Assembly: GCA_036785325.1 (NCBI GenBank)
Contig: JAXIVH010000021.1
Span: 5,248,992 to 5,312,991, forward strand
DNA from: Urophycis tenuis
Lineage: Eukaryota > Chordata > Actinopteri > Gadiformes > Phycidae
Direction of reading: 5' to 3'
Length of the DNA: 64,000 bases
Position 1 is the first letter of the stretch; the number at the start of each line of letters is the position of its first letter. The position numbers and the translations under genes are program-made. This document shows positions 11,193 to 22,571 of the stretch, one piece after another. Under the pieces are notes generated by a model. It saw only the letters and a program-made list of their open reading frames with translations. It had not been told where the DNA came from and did no database searches.

Positions 11193-11882
11193 AGATAAGA
11201 TAAGATAAGATAATCCTTTTTATTTAGGAGAAATTCACAATGACCAGCAGTACAGGGGATAGACGAGTGCAAAGAACCTGACTATAGTCAATAACAATAA
11301 ACAATAAGCAATAAATAGATCTACCTAGAAAGATTATTTTAAGTTAAATTAAGTTAAATGGGAGCTCTTAGAGTCAGGTCGATGAAAAGTTAGAACCTGT
11401 ATGCATACATGGTAAACATCCTTGGTTGCTATTTGTAGTGCAAAAATGTGTGCGTGTGCAAATGTGCGGAGTGTGCAAGATGCAAGATGTGCACATTTAT
11501 ACAAGGTATTCCAGGTACGACATATGAATAGACCTAAAATAACGACGGCTAGAAGACAGACCAAGATGTGTGGTGTGGTGTGTGTGTAGTGTAGTGTGGT
11601 GTTCAGTCCATTGTTCAGTCCATTGCCTGGTGGTGTTGGGGCTTCCTGGAGCCTGATGGCTGATGGGATGAAGGAGCCCCCCAAGCGCTTTGAGGCACGT
11701 GGCTGAGTGAGCCTGTGGCTGAACGTGTTCCTGGGTTGCTTCAGTTCGGCATAGAGAGGGTGAGAGGGGTTGTCCAGGATCGCCTGCAGCTTTCCCCTCA
11801 TCCTCCTCTCTCTCACCGCCTCCACACAGTCCAGCTTCATCCCCACCACAGAGCTCGCCCTCCTCACCAGCTTGTTCAGCTT
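11193..11882 (-). mobile_element. 5'-truncated Rex1/CR1-like LINE 3' end
   Basis: On the minus strand the element starts in the reverse transcriptase C terminus (SKLNKLVRRASSVVGMKLD), reads through the 3' UTR and ends in repeated TAAGA-type units (11193–11212 on plus). It is the same family as the 35.1–38.3 kb insertion, which has the same C terminus and the same tail. It splits the plus-strand LINE coding region between ILL and the following YCSTCFF-like sequence. Confidence 0.8.
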
Positions 11883-12243
11883 ACTGTTCCACATGCTTCT
11901 TCACCATGCTCTCTGTCTCCAATCGGACCAAACTCACACGCATCACAAACACAGCCGCTAAAATCATTGGTCTCCCCAAACACAACCTCACAGAACTAAA
12001 TAAAAAATCCATCAACCGCCTAGCAAACTCAATAGTACAAGACACCACTCACCCACTGCACCAATACATCACCCCGTTACCCTCAGGGCGCAGGTACAGA
12101 ACAATCAAGTTCAGGAGGGCCCGCCTAGGAAAAAGCCCTGTTGATCTGTCTGTCTGAAGAATGTCTGTCCACTGTCTCACTGTGTCGTCATGTATGTTGC
12201 CACCAGTGTTGTGTATGCTGTCACTGCTATATGTATAACCACT

Positions 12244-12923
12244 CTCAGCTTAAGAACATATCCAGAGTGAAAGGTTTTATGTCTCAAACAGACCAGGAGA
12301 AGTTGATTCATGCTTTCATCTCAAGTAGACTCGACTACTGTAACAGCCTTCTGACTGGACTCCCACAAAAAAGCATTAAACAGCTGCAGCTCATTCAGAA
12401 CGCTGCAGCTCGAGTGTTGACCAGAACAAAGAGATCAGAGCACATTACTCCAGTTCTAAAGTCTTTACACTGGCTCCAAGTCAGAATGGTTTAGGTTCAG
12501 AATATATGAATGACATGTTAGTAGAATATAAACCCAGTAGGGCTCTGAGATCTACTGACTCAGGTCAGATAGTTAAGCCCAGAGTTCAAACTAAACACGG
12601 TGAAGCAGCTTTTAGCTGTTATGCTGCACACAACTCGAACAAACTACTAGCAGAACTGAAATCAGCCCCAACTGTCAACATATTTAAATCCAGGTTAAAA
12701 ACACTTCTCTTCTCCTGTGCTTATGATTGAGCTCTTTTAAAGCACTTTACATTTTAATCTTTTATTTGGGGGGGGGGGGGGGGGGGGGGGTAATTGTATG
12801 TATTGTGTATGTTCCCAAATCTCACTATTAACTGTTTGTTTTATGTAAAGCACATTGAGTTGCCATTGTGTATGAAATGCGCTATACAAATAAAACTGCC
12901 TTGCCTTGCCTTGCCTTGCCTTG
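12244..12923 (+). mobile_element. 5'-truncated L2-like LINE 3' end
   Basis: It encodes the end of an L2-type reverse transcriptase (SRVKGFMSQTDQEKLIHAF, SRLDYCNSLLTGLP, NAAARVLTRT) with a stop near 12492. A 3' UTR follows containing a poly-G run (about 12769–12790), ending in repeated CTTGC units. Flanking TATAACCACT and TGTAACCACC suggest a diverged target duplication of 7–10 bp. Confidence 0.8.
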
Positions 12924-13022
12924 TGTAACCACCGCAATTGTCTGTTCCGCTGTTTGTGATATAATGTGCAGTCTGTGAAGACAATTTTCCCCATGGGGAC
13001 AAATAAATCTAATCTAATCTAA

Positions 13023-13340
13023 TTGTGGCCAATCCACGCCCACTTCCAGGTGAAGCGTAGCCTACAGAAATTCGCTCTGAAGAATGTTGTCCAAGGTTGG
13101 AGTGGCTTCTAGGCGCACACTCGGAGTCCCATTCAATCACTCGCTTGATATCATACATTTGACTATATAATTTTATATTACATTAACGAATCCGTTGAAA
13201 ACCAAAAACATTTTCATAATGACTTATCTGTTACTTGAGTACGAGTGACTTTTTAGATGAACAAATAAAACAAAAGCTTGTTGTTTTCAATACACTTGCC
13301 GTGTTCTTTAAGAATGACACACTGATCATTATTAGGCCCA
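13023..13340 (-). promoter_or_regulatory. Distal part of copy A promoter-like block
   Basis: It matches about 46385–46607 and continues the promoter-like block interrupted at 10830. On the minus strand it has a CCAAT box near 13030. At the position of the strong heat-shock-element-like array of copy B it has a degraded version (AGAAATTCG...AGAATGTTG, 13065–13088). Regulatory role is inferred only. Confidence 0.4.
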
Positions 13341-13601
13341 ATCTCAATTCTCTATCTTACCTATCTGACACACTGTTATTAGGCCCAATCTCAATTCTCT
13401 ATCTTACTCTATCTCTATCGTAATGACCAGAATTGTCATTTTGGTCCCTCTACCGGTGTGGCAATGAATTGCATTTCGAGACGTAAACCCCACGCAAACC
13501 CTCCGCAGAAGTATCATGGGCTCATGACTGCGTCCGAGCAACGGCGTGGCCATTGCGTGATCACGACGCAATCCCTACGCAGAAGCATAAACCAGCCTTA
13601 A
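13341..13601. repeat. Inverted copy of MITE sequence
   Basis: About 13424–13601 is the reverse complement of about 14553–14712 (for example the CCCTCTACCGGTGTGGCA segment). Before it, a CCCAATCTCAATTCTCTATC segment occurs twice (about 13338 and 13383). Confidence 0.65.
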
Positions 13602-13849
13602 AGGCTGAGTTATGCTTCCGCGTAAGGATTACGCGGAGTGGAAACCGGAAAAGCGATCTCCAGCGAATGTAGTTCGCGGACCAATCACAGCCAAAGCCGC
13701 TGCGATGGAGTTGCGTCGCCTCGACGCGCGTCTAGGATTTTTGGGAGGTGCACGTCAGGCCCTTGCGTTGGACGCAAGGGGGACGTAAAGGGTCTGTAAA
13801 CCCCCAGCGTGGCGTCAACGCGGAAGCATAAATTAAGCATAACCCAGCC
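13602..13849. mobile_element. MITE with TTAA flanks
   Basis: It is flanked by TTAA (13598–13601 and 13850–13853). The termini AGGCTGAGTTATGCTTCC and the complement of GGCTGGGTTATGCTTAAT are similar. It has no coding capacity. Related longer copies occur at 14553–15052 and, in the duplicated unit, at about 21590–22018 with 18108–18178. Confidence 0.65.
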
Positions 13850-14552
13850 TTAAAGGCTGAAGCCTAGTTTATACTCCTGCGTAAAGTGCCGTACGTCGGT
13901 TACGGAGAGCCCTCTACGTTGACGGAGAGCCTGACGGAGAGCCTCTGCGTCGTCTCCGTCGGCCTGAAATATTTTTTAAGTATCCGTCACTCCGTCAACG
14001 CACAACGGAGACTGCAAGGGCTGCGATTGGTCCTCTAAACACGTCATTCAATCACATTCTATCACTATCGACTTCTATCACAACGTAAACACTGGCAGCG
14101 CCATTTACATATATATGCTTTATACGCAATATATATACGCTACATATATACGCTTTACTATATGGACACATAAAGCTCCAAAATGCAAGCCGACCTACGT
14201 GAACTTGTGAAACTTAAAAAAGACGGTGGCAAATTGCACTAAATTGTTGTAGTTTGTTTTTGTTTGTTTTTTTTAGTTTGTGTACGGTTTTTACTTTTAA
14301 AAGCATTTCATTTATAATGTATCCCCTTTTCTATTAAATAATTGATCCCCTCTTAACTATTTTTTCCTTTTGTACTTAGTTACTTGTGTGAATGTCATGG
14401 TCAGTCTTGCGTAGCGACCCCTATTGGTCAAGCGGGAAATTGCATTGCATGTCCGTCACCACGACGGAGAACTATGAGGGCTCGAGGGGTCTCCGAATTT
14501 ACGCAGTTGGATGACGGATTACCCAGTCGTAGAAGTATAACCAGGCCTTGAG

Positions 14553-15052
14553 TTATGCTTCCATGTAAGGATTACGTAGTGATCACGCAATGGCCACGCA
14601 GTTGCACGGACGCAGTCATGAGACCGTGATGATTCTGCGTGGGGTTTACATGTCGAAATGCAATTCAATGCCACACCGGTAGAGGGACCAGAATGACCAT
14701 TCTGGTCATTACATACGGATTACTAGCGAGTAAAAAAAGAGTTTACAGAAATGAAGACAAAAGTTATATCTATATGTTGTCGCCAATCAGTCGAGCCATT
14801 TATCACACCGTAGCGGTGATTACGAGTGGAAACCGGAAAAGCGATCTCCAGCGGATGTAGTTCGCGGAAAAATCACAGCCAAAGCCGCTGCATTGGTGTT
14901 GCGTCGCCTCGACACGCATCTAGGATTTTTGGGAAGTGCACATCAGGCACTTGAGTTGGACGCAAGGAGGATGTAAAAGGTCTGTAACCTATGTCCGTAA
15001 CCCCTCAGCATTGCGTCAACGCGGAATCATAAATGAAGCATAACCCAGCCTC
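14553..15052. mobile_element. MITE of the TTATGCTTCC family
   Basis: The left end GAGTTATGCTTCCATGTAAGG and the right end, complement of GGCTGGGTTATGCTTCATTT, form imperfect inverted termini. The interior shares sequence with 13602–13849 but carries an extra segment (about 14580–14820). No protein is encoded. Confidence 0.55.
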
Positions 15053-15358
15053 AAGGCCGCTTTAATGCACGGGATTACCTGGGCTAAAGCCCAGGGGCCT
15101 CCCAAGTTCAGGGGCCTCCCATGTTCAGGATCACGATGAGCTAAAAAGATCTTATTGTTTTGTAACTTGTCAGGTTTTCTTTTAACCACTCTACTCGCAC
15201 GTTACGTGGCTGCTGATTGATCAAAATGAGGAGTGACCCACATGGCCCAGTAGCCTATGGCCCGTGGGCTCACCTATCAGAATGTCTGCAGTTAGTTTGG
15301 GGGGGTGTCGGGGGTCCGTTGTCCCTTTTTGGTTGAGTGACAGTAGGCTAAGCGGAAA

Positions 15359-15580
15359 ATGTCGGGGCGGGCGTTTGAGAGTGGTGCCCAAAAAAGGCAA
15401 AAAATTATAAAGAAGGAGTTGCGCGAAAAGGAGCTACTAAAGAGTACCCCTAAGCTCACTGGATGTTTTAAACCAGCTGCTGCTGCTGACGATGGACCAG
15501 CAGCGGAGGAAGCCCGCTATGTCACACAAGGGGAGGAGCGGAGGAGGCTCACTAAACTCAGTACCGGAGAGTGTGTGCCC
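15359..15580 (+). pseudogene. N-terminal exon remnant of a ZMYM1-like hAT transposase (unit 1 copy)
   Basis: The frame begins MSGRAFESGAQKRQK, is lysine/arginine-rich, then reads STPKLTGCFKP. This matches the start of the TTF/ZMYM1-like hAT transposases of fish, which begin with a basic SGAxxRK region and a PKLTxFF motif. The frame runs on by chance into the hAT insertion at 15581. No downstream TTF or catalytic domain remains. Confidence 0.55.
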
Positions 15581-16411
15581 CTAAGTTTGGTCTCAGCTTT
15601 GGTAGGGACACTTAACAGACCCCCCCCCCCCCCCCCCCCACAATTCACAATTCCTGCAGAAGGCCAAGCTATGTGTTTTGGTTTGGAGAGTGAGTGGCAG
15701 ATTGACCAATCACAGTTTGATTTCAAGTGGGCGGGACAAAAAAAAAAGCTTGTAGGCCTTACTCCTAGTTGAGTCTCAACCGTTCTCATCACTCTGTCGC
15801 CTCTGTGAATTACGTTGTGGCTAGTTTGATCGGATCGCCCTTTTCAAGGCGTCCTTTCACAGAAAAACTTCGAATAATAAAAAAACGGAAGACCAAGACC
15901 AACTCCAGAACTGGAATTAAAAGAAAAGTGTAAAGTGTAAAGCATTTCAAGACCGAAAATTATCAGCGATATCCATGGATGGCGGGCTATAATAAAACAA
16001 ACAGGCTGTACTGGTGGAGTTGTTTGCTTTTTACAACTGAAAAGTCATCCACCTGGGTCAGCGGCGGATTTGCCAGCCTTACAAATTTGACAAAGTCAGC
16101 CCACCGACATCAAGGTTCTGCGGCAGATCTGCAAGCGACGGTCAGATGGCCTTTCAGCCAATCAAATGACATCATCTCTTGTGCACTAAAAAATGCGCTG
16201 ATGTGGGCACGCCGCACGCACGTCGGCAAATATATATGCCTAATAGCCTACTACGAATAGGTTTGCCTTTTTAAAAAAATATTAAATGCATTATGTAAAA
16301 TATTTTTCCGTTATTTTAAATAATAAATCTAAATATTGGTAGGGACAATCCTTTCTTTCCCAAAGTTGGTTGGGACATATCCCCCAGTCCCTATGCTAAA
16401 TTACTCCCTTG
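15581..16411. mobile_element. Non-autonomous hAT insertion, 831 bp, absent from unit 2
   Basis: It is flanked by an exact 8-bp duplication GTGTGCCC (15573–15580 and 16412–16419). The paralogous position in unit 2 (about 22539–22548) has a single GTGTGCCC, an empty site. Ends are CTAAGTTTGG and CTCCCTTG; terminal inversion is weak. It contains GGTAGGGACA-type segments near both ends, and a poly-C run near 15620. Confidence 0.85.
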
Positions 16412-16444
16412 GTGTGCCCAGAGAATGGCTCTGTTATTCACCAT

Positions 16445-16801
16445 CAGTGGCGGTTCTACATTGAATTACGCCCCGGGCGAGATTCCCTCCGAGCGCAGAC
16501 ACACACAGACACACACAGACACAGCTTTCTGAAGTAGGGGCGTGATTTTGGAGACCGTCCCGACCAGAGTTGAACTGTCATCGCAGTCCCGTGTCCACCC
16601 CCCCCCGCAGGTGCAGAGGGCGACAATTTGCCAATTCCCCACAGAGTGACATGATAGATAGATAGATAGATAGATTATAGAAGCGCTTCGCGGCGCAGAT
16701 GATTTTTTTTTTTCCTTTTTTTTTTGAAGTTCTCGTGCCGCCCCCCCCAAAGAGCCGCCCCGGGCGGCTGCCCGGTCTGCCCGTGCCTAAAACCGCCACT
16801 G
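16445..16801. mobile_element. hAT MITE, 357 bp (unit 1 copy)
   Basis: The termini are CAGTGGCGGTTCTA and its approximate complement TAAAACCGCCACTG, flanked by an exact 8-bp duplication TTCACCAT (16437–16444, 16802–16809). The same insertion with the same flanks is in unit 2, so it predates the duplication. Confidence 0.92.
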
Positions 16802-18178
16802 TTCACCATCGGCGGGTCGTGGGCTTTGGTTTGCATGCAAAATGTTTGGCGAGAACAAGGAAAAGTTAGCATTTGTTAGTGGAAAAGCCATGATCCCTTA
16901 CATCAATTGCTTACATTTTCGCTTACATTTTCATATCGTTTGAAATCATACTTTCACACATTTTGGTTTTATTATCATCATAAGTTGCTGTGTGTGGTTG
17001 TTAAATAAAGTGTCTTGTGTTTATGTTCAAGTGGGCTCAGTAATATGTTAATAACAACATCATGGTGTTTTCAGGCTCAAAGAGGGAAAACTCACTGTTG
17101 TATGTCGCGAAAGAAAGTAATGCATTTTGTGATGTAGACAGGGCCGGATTATCCATAAGGGCCGTTGGGCCAGTGTCCAGGGGCCCAACCATTCACAACC
17201 AGTTGGGGGGCCCCACATGATACAAGCTTTAAAAATATTTTTCATATATTGTTATATTATTCACTTGAAATTGTTAAAAGGCCATACATTGCTCGTTATG
17301 AACACTAATTTAATAATAATAATAGTAATAATGAAAATGATAAACAAATCAAGATTACATGAACACTCATTCCCCCCCCCCCCCCCAGCATAAATTAAGC
17401 ATAACCCAGCCTTAAAGGCTGAAGCCTAGTTTATACTCCTGCGTAAAGTGCCGTACGTCGGTTACGGAGAGCCCTCTACGTTGACGGAGAGCCTGACGGA
17501 GAGCCTCTGCGTCGTCTCCGTCGGCCTGAAATATTTTTTAAGTATCCGTCACTCCGTCAACGCACAACGGAGACTGCAAGGGCTGCGATTGGTCCTCTAA
17601 ACACGTCATTCAATCACATTCTATCACTATCGACTTCTATCACAACGTAAACACTGGCAGCGCCATTTACATATATATGCTTTATACGCAATATATATAC
17701 GCTACATATATACGCTTTACTATATGGACACATAAAGCTCCAAAATGCAAGCCGACCTACGTGAACTTGTGAAACTTAAAAAAGACGGTGGCAAATTGCA
17801 CTAAATTGTTGTATTTTTTTTTTATTTTTTTTTTTAGTTTGTGTACGGTTTTTACTTTTAAAAGCATTTCATTTATAATGTATCCCCTTTTCTATTAAAT
17901 AATTGATCCCCTCTTAACTATTTTTTCCTTTTGTACTTAGTTACTTGTGTGAATGTCATGGTCAGTCTTGCGTAGCGACCCCTATTGGTCAAGCGGGAAG
18001 TTGCATTGCGTGTCCGTCACCACGACGGAGAACTATGAGGGCTCGAGGGGTCTCCGAATTTACGCAGTTGGATTACGGATTACGCAGTCGTAGAAGTATA
18101 ACCAGGCCTTGAGTTATGCTTCCATGTAAGGATTACGTAGTGATCACGCAATGGCCACGCAGTTGCACGGACGCAGTC

Positions 18179-21100
18179 AGAATCAGAATCAGAATCAGAA
18201 TCAAGTTTATTGCCAAGTAGGTTTACACCTACAAGGAATTCGACTTGGTGCAATTGGTGCAAGGGAAAAAAACAGTATTAAAAATATAAGTAAGTAAAAA
18301 AAAGTAAAAAAGTAGAAAAGTAAAATAACTATAATAAAATAAAATAAATATATATATACAATGTACAATGAATATGAGTATGAATATGAATATGGATATG
18401 GAATACAGAGCAGTAGTGCATGCAGAGGAAAATGGAAAAATGGTGGACCCGAATGAGTGCACACTGTGCGTTAATGTAACGCAGACGATCTGAAGATGCC
18501 ACGTTAATGTAGCATGTAGGTCTGTGTGGGGGGAGGGAGAGAGTCAGTGTCAGTGGGGGCTCCGGGCCTTGTTGACAAGGCTAGTGGCAGACGGGAAAAA
18601 ACTGTTCTTATGCCGTGAGGTTTTGGTCCTGATGGACCGCAGCCTCCTGCCAGAGGGGAGTGATGCAAAAAGATGGTGACCGGGGTGGGAGGGGTCGGCC
18701 ATAATCTTACCTGCACGCCTCAGGGTCCTGGAGGTGTACAGGTCCTGGAGCGACGGCAGATTGCAGCCAATCACCTTCTCTGCAGACCGAATGATGCGCT
18801 GCAGTCTGCCCTTGTCCTTGGCGGTGGCAGCAGCGAACCAGATGGTGATGGAGGAGGTGAGGATGGACTCAATGATGGAGGAGTAGAAGTGCACCATCAT
18901 TGTCCTGGGCAGGTTGAATTTCTTCAGCTGCCTAAGGAAGTACATCCTCTGCTGGGCTTTCTTGATGAGGGAGCTGATGTTCAGCTCCCACTTGAGATCC
19001 TGGGAGATGACAGTTCCCAGGAAGCGGAAAGACTCCACAGTGTCAATTGTGTAGTCGCAGAGGTTGATGGGGGCAGGTGAGGCTGAGTACTTCCTGAAGT
19101 CCACAACCATCTCCACTGTCTTTAGAGCGTTGAGCTCTAGGTTGTTCCGGCTGCACCATGTCACCAGATGGTCTATCTCCCACCTGTAGTCAGACTCATC
19201 ACCATCAGAAATGAGTCCAATGAGGGTGGTGTCATCCGCAAACTTCAGAAGCTTGACGGACTGGTGACTGGAGGTGCAGCTGTTTGTGTACAGGGAGAAG
19301 AGCAGAGGAGAAAGAACACAGCCCTGGGGGGAACCGGTGCTGATGGTCTGTGAGTCGGAGATGCATTTTCCCAGCTTCACATGCTGCTTCCTGTCAGACA
19401 GGAAGTCTGTAATCCACCTGCAGGTGGAGTCAGGCACACTAAGCTGGGAGAGCTTCTCCTGAAGCAGAGCCGGGATGATGGTGTTGAAAGCAGAGCTGAA
19501 ATCCACAAACAGGATCCTGGCGTAGGTTCCTGCGGAGTCCAGGTGCTGGAGGATGTAGTGGAAGGCCAAGTTGACTGCATCGTCTACAGACCTGTTGGCT
19601 CTGTAGGCAAACTGCAGGGGGTCCAGGAGGGGGTCGGTGATGCCTTTCAGGTGTGAGAGCACAAGGCGCTCAAAGGACTTCATAACCACAGAGGTCAGGG
19701 CGACGGGTCTGAAGTCGTTAAGTCCTGTGGTCCTTGGCTTCTTGGGGACAGGAATGATGGTAGAGGTCTTGAAGCAGGCTGGCACGTGACATGTCTCCAG
19801 TGAGGTGTTGAAAATGTCTGTGAACACTGGAGACAGCTGATCAGCACAGTGCTTCAAGGTGGATGGGGAGACAGAATCCGGTCCAGCAGCTTTCCGGGGG
19901 TTCTGTCTCCTGAAGAGTTTGTTGACGTCCCTCTCATGGATGGAAAGAGTCGTCACTGAGGTGGGTGGGGGGGTCGAGGGGGGGACCTTTAAGTTTGGCA
20001 TTGGTGGAGGTGCCCAGGCCCCCACTGAGGTGGGGGAGGTGATAAGCTGGAGCTGTTGGGAGGTGTCATGGGGGATGGTTGCAGGACTGTCCCTTTGTCT
20101 TTCAAAGCGGCAGTAGAACTCGTTCAGGTCATTGGCCAGACGATGGTCGTTGATGGAGTGGGGGGCTTTAGGCTTGTAGTTGGTGATTTGCCTAAGCCCT
20201 TTCCAGACAGACGCAGAGTCGTTGGCTGAGAAGTGGTGTTGGAGCTTCTCAGAGTACAGTCGTTTAGCCTCTTTCACCGCCTTGCCAAACTTGTACTTCG
20301 CCTCTTTATAACTGTCTTTGTCCCCACTCCTGAAGGCAACTTCCTTATCCAACCTTAACCTTCTGAGTTTGGCTGTGAACCAGGGTTTGTCATTGTTGTA
20401 ACTCACCCTGGTGCGTGTTGGAATGCAGCTGTCCTCACAGAAACTGATGTAGGACGTCACAGCCTCTGTGTACTCATCCAGACTGTTGGTAGCAGTCCTG
20501 AACACATCCCAGTCAGTAGAGTCCAAACACGCCTGGAGATCCTCCACGGCCTCACTGGTCCACTTCTTTGATGTCCTCACTACAGGTTTGCAGAGCTTTA
20601 ATTTCTGCCTGTACGCAGGAATCAGGTGGACCATGACGTGGTCAGAGTGTCCCAGTGCAGCACGGGGGACGGCGTGATAGGCATCCCTGACTGTGGTGTA
20701 ACAGTGATCCAGAATGTTCTCCTCTCTGGTCGGGCATTTAATAAACTGTCTATATTTAGGGAGTTCGTGAGTGAGGTTTCCTTTGTTAAAATCACCAACG
20801 ACAATAACTAAGGAGTCCGGGTTGGTACGCTCCACACACAGTATCTGGTCGGCGAGCATGCGCTGTGCGTCCTGCACGCTGGCCGACGGTGGAATGTAAA
20901 CACCGACCAGAATGAATGAAGCGAACTCACGGGGTGAATAAAAGGGCTTACAGTTTATGAAGTAAGATTCCAGATCAGGAGAACAGTGCTGCTGGATCGC
21001 CGTCACGTCGTTGCACCAACCACTGTTGATGTAAAAACAGATTCCTCCACCTTTTGTTTTGCCGGAGAGTTCCGCGTCTCTGTCCGCTCTGTAGAGTTGG

Positions 21101-21583
21101 AAGCCTGCCAGCTGCAGCGCAGAGTCCGGTATTAAGCCACAAAGCCACGTCTCCGTAAAGCACAAAACAGCGGATGAATAAAAGTCCCTGTTTTTTCCCA
21201 ACAGCAGTTGTAATTCGTCCAGTTTGTTGGGCAGTGAACGCACGTTAGAGAGAAATATACCCGGTAGAGGTGTGCGTAATCCGCGCTGGCGAAGACGCAC
21301 AAGCGCACCGGCACGTTTTCCTCTCCTCCGACGTTTTACTGCGTGAGCAAAGGTGAGCGCACCTTTGACCAGAATGTCCAAAATTTCCAATGTTGGGAGA
21401 GCGAAAGTAGGAAATAAATCCTCTGGCGTTGTTACCCTGATGTTCATGAGCTCTTCTCTGGTGAAAGAGCTCCGGGTGCCATCGCAAAAGACGGAGTTTA
21501 AACACAAAACAAAACAAAACAAAACAAAACAACGCGCACCAACACACCGAGGCGACCATCCGCGGCGCCATCTTGGTAAAGAT
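18179..21583 (-). mobile_element. Full-length CR1-group LINE (L2/Rex1-like)
   Basis: The empty site in unit 1 (near 14617) defines the ends to about 1 bp. The 3' terminus is four AGAATC units (GATTCT on the element strand) after AATAAACTTG. The 5' terminus on the minus strand reads ACCAAGATGGCGCCGCGG. There is no target duplication longer than about 1 bp, as is usual for L2/CR1 insertions. It appears complete, not 5'-truncated. Confidence 0.88.
18550..21522 (-). CDS. LINE endonuclease–reverse transcriptase, uninterrupted about 990-codon frame
   Basis: An N-terminal APE-type endonuclease (NVRSLPNKLDEL, CFTETWL, YIPPSA, GDFN, GHSDH) is followed by a reverse transcriptase with VDFSSAFNTI, GSPQGCVLSPLLFSLY and the catalytic FADD (KFADDTTLIG), then the C-terminal region ending in PSGRRLRSIRTKTSRHKNSFFPS. 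No stop or frameshift is visible. The frame opens at a TTG. The first in-frame ATG is MNIRVTTPEDL, about 26 codons in. A strong-context ATG at 21571 lies in another frame across a TTTTG repeat. The enzyme nicks target DNA and primes reverse transcription from the nick. This copy could be recently active. Confidence 0.88.
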   Translation of the reverse strand: MFCFVLCLNSVFCDGTRSSFTREELMNIRVTTPEDLFPTFALPTLEILDILVKGALTFAHAVKRRRRGKRAGALVRLRQRGLRTPLPGIFLSNVRSLPNKLDELQLLLGKNRDFYSSAVLCFTETWLCGLIPDSALQLAGFQLYRADRDAELSGKTKGGGICFYINSGWCNDVTAIQQHCSPDLESYFINCKPFYSPREFASFILVGVYIPPSASVQDAQRMLADQILCVERTNPDSLVIVVGDFNKGNLTHELPKYRQFIKCPTREENILDHCYTTVRDAYHAVPRAALGHSDHVMVHLIPAYRQKLKLCKPVVRTSKKWTSEAVEDLQACLDSTDWDVFRTATNSLDEYTEAVTSYISFCEDSCIPTRTRVSYNNDKPWFTAKLRRLRLDKEVAFRSGDKDSYKEAKYKFGKAVKEAKRLYSEKLQHHFSANDSASVWKGLRQITNYKPKAPHSINDHRLANDLNEFYCRFERQRDSPATIPHDTSQQLQLITSPTSVGAWAPPPMPNLKVPPSTPPPTSVTTLSIHERDVNKLFRRQNPRKAAGPDSVSPSTLKHCADQLSPVFTDIFNTSLETCHVPACFKTSTIIPVPKKPRTTGLNDFRPVALTSVVMKSFERLVLSHLKGITDPLLDPLQFAYRANRSVDDAVNLAFHYILQHLDSAGTYARILFVDFSSAFNTIIPALLQEKLSQLSVPDSTCRWITDFLSDRKQHVKLGKCISDSQTISTGSPQGCVLSPLLFSLYTNSCTSSHQSVKLLKFADDTTLIGLISDGDESDYRWEIDHLVTWCSRNNLELNALKTVEMVVDFRKYSASPAPINLCDYTIDTVESFRFLGTVISQDLKWELNISSLIKKAQQRMYFLRQLKKFNLPRTMMVHFYSSIIESILTSSITIWFAAATAKDKGRLQRIIRSAEKVIGCNLPSLQDLYTSRTLRRAGKIMADPSHPGHHLFASLPSGRRLRSIRTKTSRHKNSFFPSATSLVNKARSPH

Positions 21584-22323
21584 GAGACCGTGATGATTCT
21601 GCGTGGGGTTTACATGTCGAAATGCAATTCAATGCCACACCGGTAGAGGGACCAGAATGACCATTCTGGTCATTACATACGGATTACTAGCGAGTAAAAA
21701 AAGAGTTTACAGAAATGAAGGCAAAAGTTATATCTATATGTTGTCGCCAATCAGTCGAGCCATTTATCACACCGTAGCGGTGATTACGAGTGGAAACCGG
21801 AAAAGCGATCTCCAGCGGATGTAGTTCGCGGAAAAATCACAGCCAAAGCCGCTGCATTGGTGTTGCGTCGCCTCGACGCGCATCTAGGATTTTTGGGAAG
21901 TGCACATCAGGCACTTGAGTTGGACGCAAGGAGGATGTAAAAGGTCTGTAACCTATGTCCGTAACCCCCCAGCATTGCGTCAACGCGGAAGCATAAATGA
22001 AGCATAACCCAGCCTCAAGGCCGCTTTAATGCACGAGATTACCTGGGCTAAAGCCCAGGGGCCTCCCAAGTTCAGGGGCCTCCCATGTTCAGGATCACGA
22101 TGAGCTAAAAAGATCTTATTGTTTTGTAACTTGTCAGGTTTTCTGTCAACCACTCTACTCGCACGTTACGTTGCTGCTGATTGATCAGAATGAGGAGTGA
22201 CCCATGTGGCCCAGTAGCCTATGGCCCATGGGCTCACCTATCAGAATGTCCGCAGTTAGTTTGGGGGGGGTGTCGGGGGTCCGGTGTCCCTTTTTGGTTG
22301 AGTGACAGTAGGCTAAGCGGAAA

Positions 22324-22521
22324 ATGTCGGGGCGGGCGTTTGAGAGTGGTGCCCAAAAAAGGCAAAAAATTATAAAGAAGGAGTTGCGCGAAAAGGAGCT
22401 ACAAAAGAGTACCCCTAAGCTCACTGGATGTTTTAAACCAGCTGCTGCTGCTGACGATGGACCCAGCAGCAGAGGAAGCCCGCTATGTCACACAAGGGGA
22501 GGAGCGGAGGAGGCTCACTAA
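22324..22521 (+). pseudogene. N-terminal exon remnant of a ZMYM1-like hAT transposase (unit 2 copy)
   Basis: Duplicate of 15359–15580, beginning MSGRAFESGAQKRQK. A one-base insertion after GACGATGGA shifts the frame relative to unit 1. It has no catalytic domain. Confidence 0.5.
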
Positions 22522-22571
22522 ACTCAGTACCGGAGAGTGTGTGCCCAGTGAATGGCTCTGTTATTCACCAT

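Larger units (their letters stand above)
10836..13022 (+). pseudogene. 5'-truncated CR1/Rex1-like LINE, itself split by two other LINEs
   Basis: Reverse transcriptase C-terminal sequence appears at 10836–11192 (HLQINVNKTKELFF, FKYLGITLDNKL) and continues after a minus-strand insert at about 11885–12135 (RTKLTRITNTAAKIIGL...PSGRRYRT). The 3' UTR is then split by an L2-like insert and resumes at about 12924. It ends in a repeated CTAAT tail (about 13003–13022), the expected LINE 3' terminus. It lies inside the copy A promoter-like block. Confidence 0.75.
13825..17386. repeat. Tandem duplication, unit 1 (about 3.56 kb)
   Basis: This block is repeated directly in 17387–23480 with very high identity over long stretches. 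It contains MITE sequence (13854–15052), an hAT-like derivative with an N-terminal transposase exon, an 831-bp hAT insertion, a 357-bp hAT MITE and an AT-rich tail ending in poly-C (17372–17386). The junction with unit 2 lies in that poly-C tract. Confidence 0.85.
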
